64,000 nt of DNA from UBA10646 sp003456175 (GTDB lineage: Bacteria; Bacteroidota; Bacteroidia; Chitinophagales; Chitinophagaceae), in NCBI GenBank assembly GCA_031976225.1, contig DALYLQ010000002.1:1-64000 (forward strand), read 5' to 3'. The notes under the pieces were generated by a model. That model was not told the DNA's origin. It did not search any database and saw nothing but the letters and a program-made list of their open reading frames with translations. Positions 61,744-64,000 of this stretch are shown one piece after another. Both the position numbers and the translations under genes were made by a program. The number at the start of each line of letters is the position of its first letter. The first letter of the stretch is position 1.

Positions 61744-62676
61744 TTATTGAAATGTTACATCGGCATACATGCCAATTTTTAAATAACCGTTATTGGGCAC
61801 TTTAATTTTTATAGCATATACTAAATGTGCACGTTCTTCTTTGGTTTGAATGGTTTTAGGGGTGAATTCTGCTTTATCTGAAATCCACGTAATAATGCCT
61901 TTGTGTTGCTGGTAAGCATTTTTGCCTTTATCAGTCCACACAGTAACTGTTTGTCCAAGCTTAAGCTTACTAAGTTGATCACTTGTAACATATGCTCTTA
62001 AAAACAGACTTGACACATCGGCCATTTTAAACAAACCTTTCCCTGTGCTCGTAACTTCGCCTGTGGTAGCATACTTCGTTAATACAGTGCCGCTAATGGG
62101 AGCTGTAATGTTGGCTCTTGTTATTTGATCATCAATTTGTGCAGCCCTCTTTGCAAGTGGTGAAGCTTCACTAAGAATACTTCTGTTTTGTGTAGCTACA
62201 TTATTGCGTTGTACAGCAATTTGCTGTTCTGTAACTTTTATTTGTTGTTGTACAATATTGATTTGATAAAGTATATCATCTAGTTGCTTACGTGTAGCCG
62301 CATCTTTAGCTAATAGTTTTGTAATTCTTTCTTGCTCGTATAGTAAGTTATTCAGTTGAGTTTGTTGTACTTTCTTTTGATCTAATAGATATTGCACTTG
62401 CGGTTGTACATCGGCTGTTTTTGCTTGTAATGCTTCGATACTTGCTTCTATCTGTGCCTTCTGAAGTGTTAAGTTAGTAGCATCTATGGTTCCAATGATA
62501 GTGCCAGTTTGTAGGGTGTCGCCTTCAGTAATATGGAGTGCTGTAATCCTGCCTGCTATTTCTGCACTTACAATAACTTCATCGGCCTCAAAAGTACCCT
62601 GTGCATCGAATTGTTGTTGACTGCCTTTACAGGCAAATAATAATAGTGTAGCGGTATATAACCATATTTTTTTCAT
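61744..62676 (-). CDS. Membrane fusion (HlyD-like) lipoprotein
   Basis: The 310-residue protein has the lipobox LLFAC after a short signal, then DAQGTFEADEVIVSAEIAGRI (lipoyl half), a long coiled coil (about 70-170, many Gln/Glu) and the second half with ITAPISGTVLTKYATTGEVTS. It should connect the inner-membrane ABC permeases to the TolC-like channel. It is encoded 33 bases after the TolC-like gene. Confidence 0.92.
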   Translation of the reverse strand: MKKIWLYTATLLLFACKGSQQQFDAQGTFEADEVIVSAEIAGRITALHITEGDTLQTGTIIGTIDATNLTLQKAQIEASIEALQAKTADVQPQVQYLLDQKKVQQTQLNNLLYEQERITKLLAKDAATRKQLDDILYQINIVQQQIKVTEQQIAVQRNNVATQNRSILSEASPLAKRAAQIDDQITRANITAPISGTVLTKYATTGEVTSTGKGLFKMADVSSLFLRAYVTSDQLSKLKLGQTVTVWTDKGKNAYQQHKGIITWISDKAEFTPKTIQTKEERAHLVYAIKIKVPNNGYLKIGMYADVTFQ

Positions 62677-62709
62677 GTGAATATATTTGATGATGTTGGT
62701 GAAATGTTT

Positions 62710-63984
62710 TTAGAAATTGCCGTTACTCAAACCCCAATTAATTTGAGCTTGTAGTAATTGAATTTTATGTGTAAGTTGTAATTGTCTTGCTTGGTCTTGT
62801 GCATTTACCTCACGCAAGTAATCGTTGGCAGTAATAACACCATTTTCTAACTGTGCTTTCGCTGCCTCTGTAATTTGTTTTCGAAGTATTATGATGTCAT
62901 TATCGGTATTAAGGAGCGATTGATATTTTGCTAGCTCGGTTTTATATTGCTCCTGTTGTATAGCATTGTTTTGAAGAAATATTTCTTTTTGAATCGTTAC
63001 CGATTGTTGCTGTTGTGCTACAATACTTAGCTCCTTTTTCTTGGTATATAAGTTACTTAACTGCCATTGCATTCTTAAGCCAGTAATTCCAAACCAGGCA
63101 AATTGGTTTTGAAGCATATTTAAGCCTGGTAGCCCATAACCACCTTGTACAAAGGCACTGAGCTTTGGTAAATTTTTTGCTTTGATAATAGCCGATTGTT
63201 GAGCAGCCAACAATTGTTGCTGTTCAAACAATGCTAACTCAGGCCTCTGATTACTACCATCAGTTAAAACTATTGCTTGAGATATTGTGAATTTACTGTT
63301 ACGATTAAATTGTTGCTGTGTTAATACACCAAGTATTGCAAGTAGTGCATCCTTATTACTTTGAAGTTCTATACGGCGTTGTTCTACCTTAAGTACTTCT
63401 GCTTTTAATACATTAAGATTCGATGTTAATGCTACACCTTCTGCTACTTGTGCTTCAACACGTTGTATCCCGATTTGCAAATCTTGCTGAAGCAATTTGG
63501 TTTGTGCTAACTGTTCATCTACAAATAATATACTGAGTACCGTTGCTGCAATCCTTTCTTTTAGTTTATATAGTTCAACTGTAATTTTTTGTTGTTCAGC
63601 ATTGGTAGCTAGTTGTTGAAGTTGCTGCTGTTGTCGTGTGATGCCACCATCGTATATCAATTGCGAAACATCGGCTGTAATTCTGTACTGATCTTTACTA
63701 AGCGGTTCAATACTTGCCCCACCTGGAATTGGCAGGTTGATATTTAGTCTTGTAACATCAGATTGATAACTCGCTTGTGCATTCAAGTTTAATTGTGGCA
63801 GGTAGGCTTTATTAAGATTGCTATTTACGAGGGTGTTAATGTTATCTAAAACACTGCGTTGCTGCAGTAATGGATAATGAACTGTGGCACTGTCGTACAA
63901 CTGTTGCAGATCCCAGGTTTGTGCCCTTACGGTAAATGGAAAGAGCAGTAGTAGTAACTTTAACCAAATAGTTAAACGCTGCAT
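62710..63984 (-). CDS. TolC-family outer-membrane efflux protein
   Basis: The 424-residue protein has a signal peptide ending FTVRAQ, two long helical-hairpin repeats (QQLQQLATNAEQQKITVELYK; second half ISQAIVLTDGSNQRPELALFEQQQ) and the C-terminal YLREVNAQDQARQLQLTHKI with NWGLSNGNF. It forms the outer channel of the efflux system. It is the first gene of the operon in this window, 17 bases from the edge, so its regulator, if any, is outside. The signal-peptide end is spelled by an exact repeat copy (63925-63937). Confidence 0.92.
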   Translation of the reverse strand: MQRLTIWLKLLLLLFPFTVRAQTWDLQQLYDSATVHYPLLQQRSVLDNINTLVNSNLNKAYLPQLNLNAQASYQSDVTRLNINLPIPGGASIEPLSKDQYRITADVSQLIYDGGITRQQQQLQQLATNAEQQKITVELYKLKERIAATVLSILFVDEQLAQTKLLQQDLQIGIQRVEAQVAEGVALTSNLNVLKAEVLKVEQRRIELQSNKDALLAILGVLTQQQFNRNSKFTISQAIVLTDGSNQRPELALFEQQQLLAAQQSAIIKAKNLPKLSAFVQGGYGLPGLNMLQNQFAWFGITGLRMQWQLSNLYTKKKELSIVAQQQQSVTIQKEIFLQNNAIQQEQYKTELAKYQSLLNTDNDIIILRKQITEAAKAQLENGVITANDYLREVNAQDQARQLQLTHKIQLLQAQINWGLSNGNF

Positions 63985-64000
63985 AAAAAAATTAGGGTTT

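Larger units (their letters stand above)
1789..63937. repeat. Dispersed 13-mer family CCTTRCGGYAAAT (uptake-sequence-like), 48 copies
   Basis: Read by eye on both strands; the start of each copy is given. CCTTACGGTAAAT or its complement, 20 exact copies: 1789, 3311, 7798, 10239, 14128, 14151, 16694, 18536, 20535, 22159, 28329, 28912, 33690, 36403, 43420, 48030, 55438, 57664, 57720, 63925. CCTTGCGGTAAAT, 11 copies: 5486, 8676, 10950, 12668, 22247, 23539, 25870, 27400, 30100, 40846, 52472. CCTTACGGCAAAT, 5 copies: 10260, 33636, 37798, 38087, 40294. CCTTGCGGCAAAT, 1 copy: 47177. Twelve of 13 bases, 11 copies: 6222, 18023, 19677, 30737, 31034, 35674, 44692, 45745, 49213, 60556, 61037. Orientation is about even (26 plus, 22 minus). 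Intergenic copies are often preceded by TA and followed by G. Confidence 0.9.

Noticed and set aside
1..64000. CRISPR interpretation of the 13-base repeat
   Set aside because: Copies are scattered over the whole window at irregular distances in both orientations and many lie in genes; there is no array and no cas gene.
1..64000. Chi-like or chromosome-segregation (KOPS-like) word
   Set aside because: Orientation is about even (26 plus, 22 minus) and does not follow transcription or one strand, unlike those polar words.
1..64000. Direct relation of CCTTGCGGTAAAT to the Haemophilus uptake word AAGTGCGGT
   Set aside because: They share TGCGGT, but the dominant form here has ACGGT, so a common origin is not supported; probably chance.

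Overview
The window is a chromosomal segment from a member of the Bacteroidota, most likely Chitinophagaceae or a close relative. The evidence is type IX secretion genes (gldM end, gldN, porT), many Bacteroidota-type -7 promoter elements (TAnnTTTG), a division/cell-wall cluster in the order usual for this phylum, a TonB-dependent receptor with its lipoprotein partner, and an AT-rich sequence. murE carries the DNPR motif of meso-diaminopimelate-adding enzymes. I see no rRNA, tRNA, CRISPR array, prophage or insertion sequence. Two runs of N (29036-29045 and 52044-52057) mark sequence gaps, one of them inside ftsZ.

Layout: 1-1780 gldM (partial) and gldN. 1973-4367 uvrC behind a small lipoprotein. 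4459-6532 an ECF sigma factor and a membrane-anchored beta-barrel protein, divergent from 6668-10171 (TonB receptor, lipoprotein, beta-barrel protein). 10293-15071 an ABC exporter and three glycosyltransferases. 15112-16653 comM/yifB. 16717-20509 a MoxR/DUF58/Bat operon. 20711-22146 menG(ubiE)-porT. 22261-31007 an outer-membrane protein, dihydroorotase, a MutS-like ATPase, rsgA, small envelope proteins, a gamma-carbonic-anhydrase-like protein and a class III aminotransferase. 31156-32978 atpD-atpC. 33049-36332 yqgE, a sensor kinase and queA. 36333-36688 a gene-free control region with DnaA-box-like words and MraZ-type repeats. 36689-52877 the dcw cluster mraZ-rsmH-ftsL-ftsI-murE-mraY-murD-ftsW-murG-murC-ftsQ-ftsA-ftsZ. 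52935-55485 two unknown envelope proteins. 55652-57652 kup. 57874-63984 a drug-efflux-type ABC operon (two permeases, two ATPases, a membrane fusion lipoprotein, a TolC-like protein).

The outstanding feature is not a gene. A 13-base word, CCTTRCGGYAAAT (mostly CCTTACGGTAAAT), occurs 37 times exactly and 11 more times with one end base off, about once per 1.3 kb. It lies in both orientations, in most intergenic gaps and inside more than twenty genes. Chance predicts far fewer than one copy. In genes it is spelled by substitution rather than insertion, giving recurring peptides (LTVN/LAVN, LPQG, FTVRAQ). Its two degenerate positions change exactly where the strict word would create an in-frame stop. 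Between two convergent gene pairs it forms head-to-head inverted pairs that look like terminators. This is how DNA uptake sequences of Neisseriaceae and Pasteurellaceae behave, and I know of no such system described in Bacteroidota. comM, whose product acts in natural transformation, lies in the window. A second, related 12-mer (ACTTACGTAAAT, six copies) is also dispersed.
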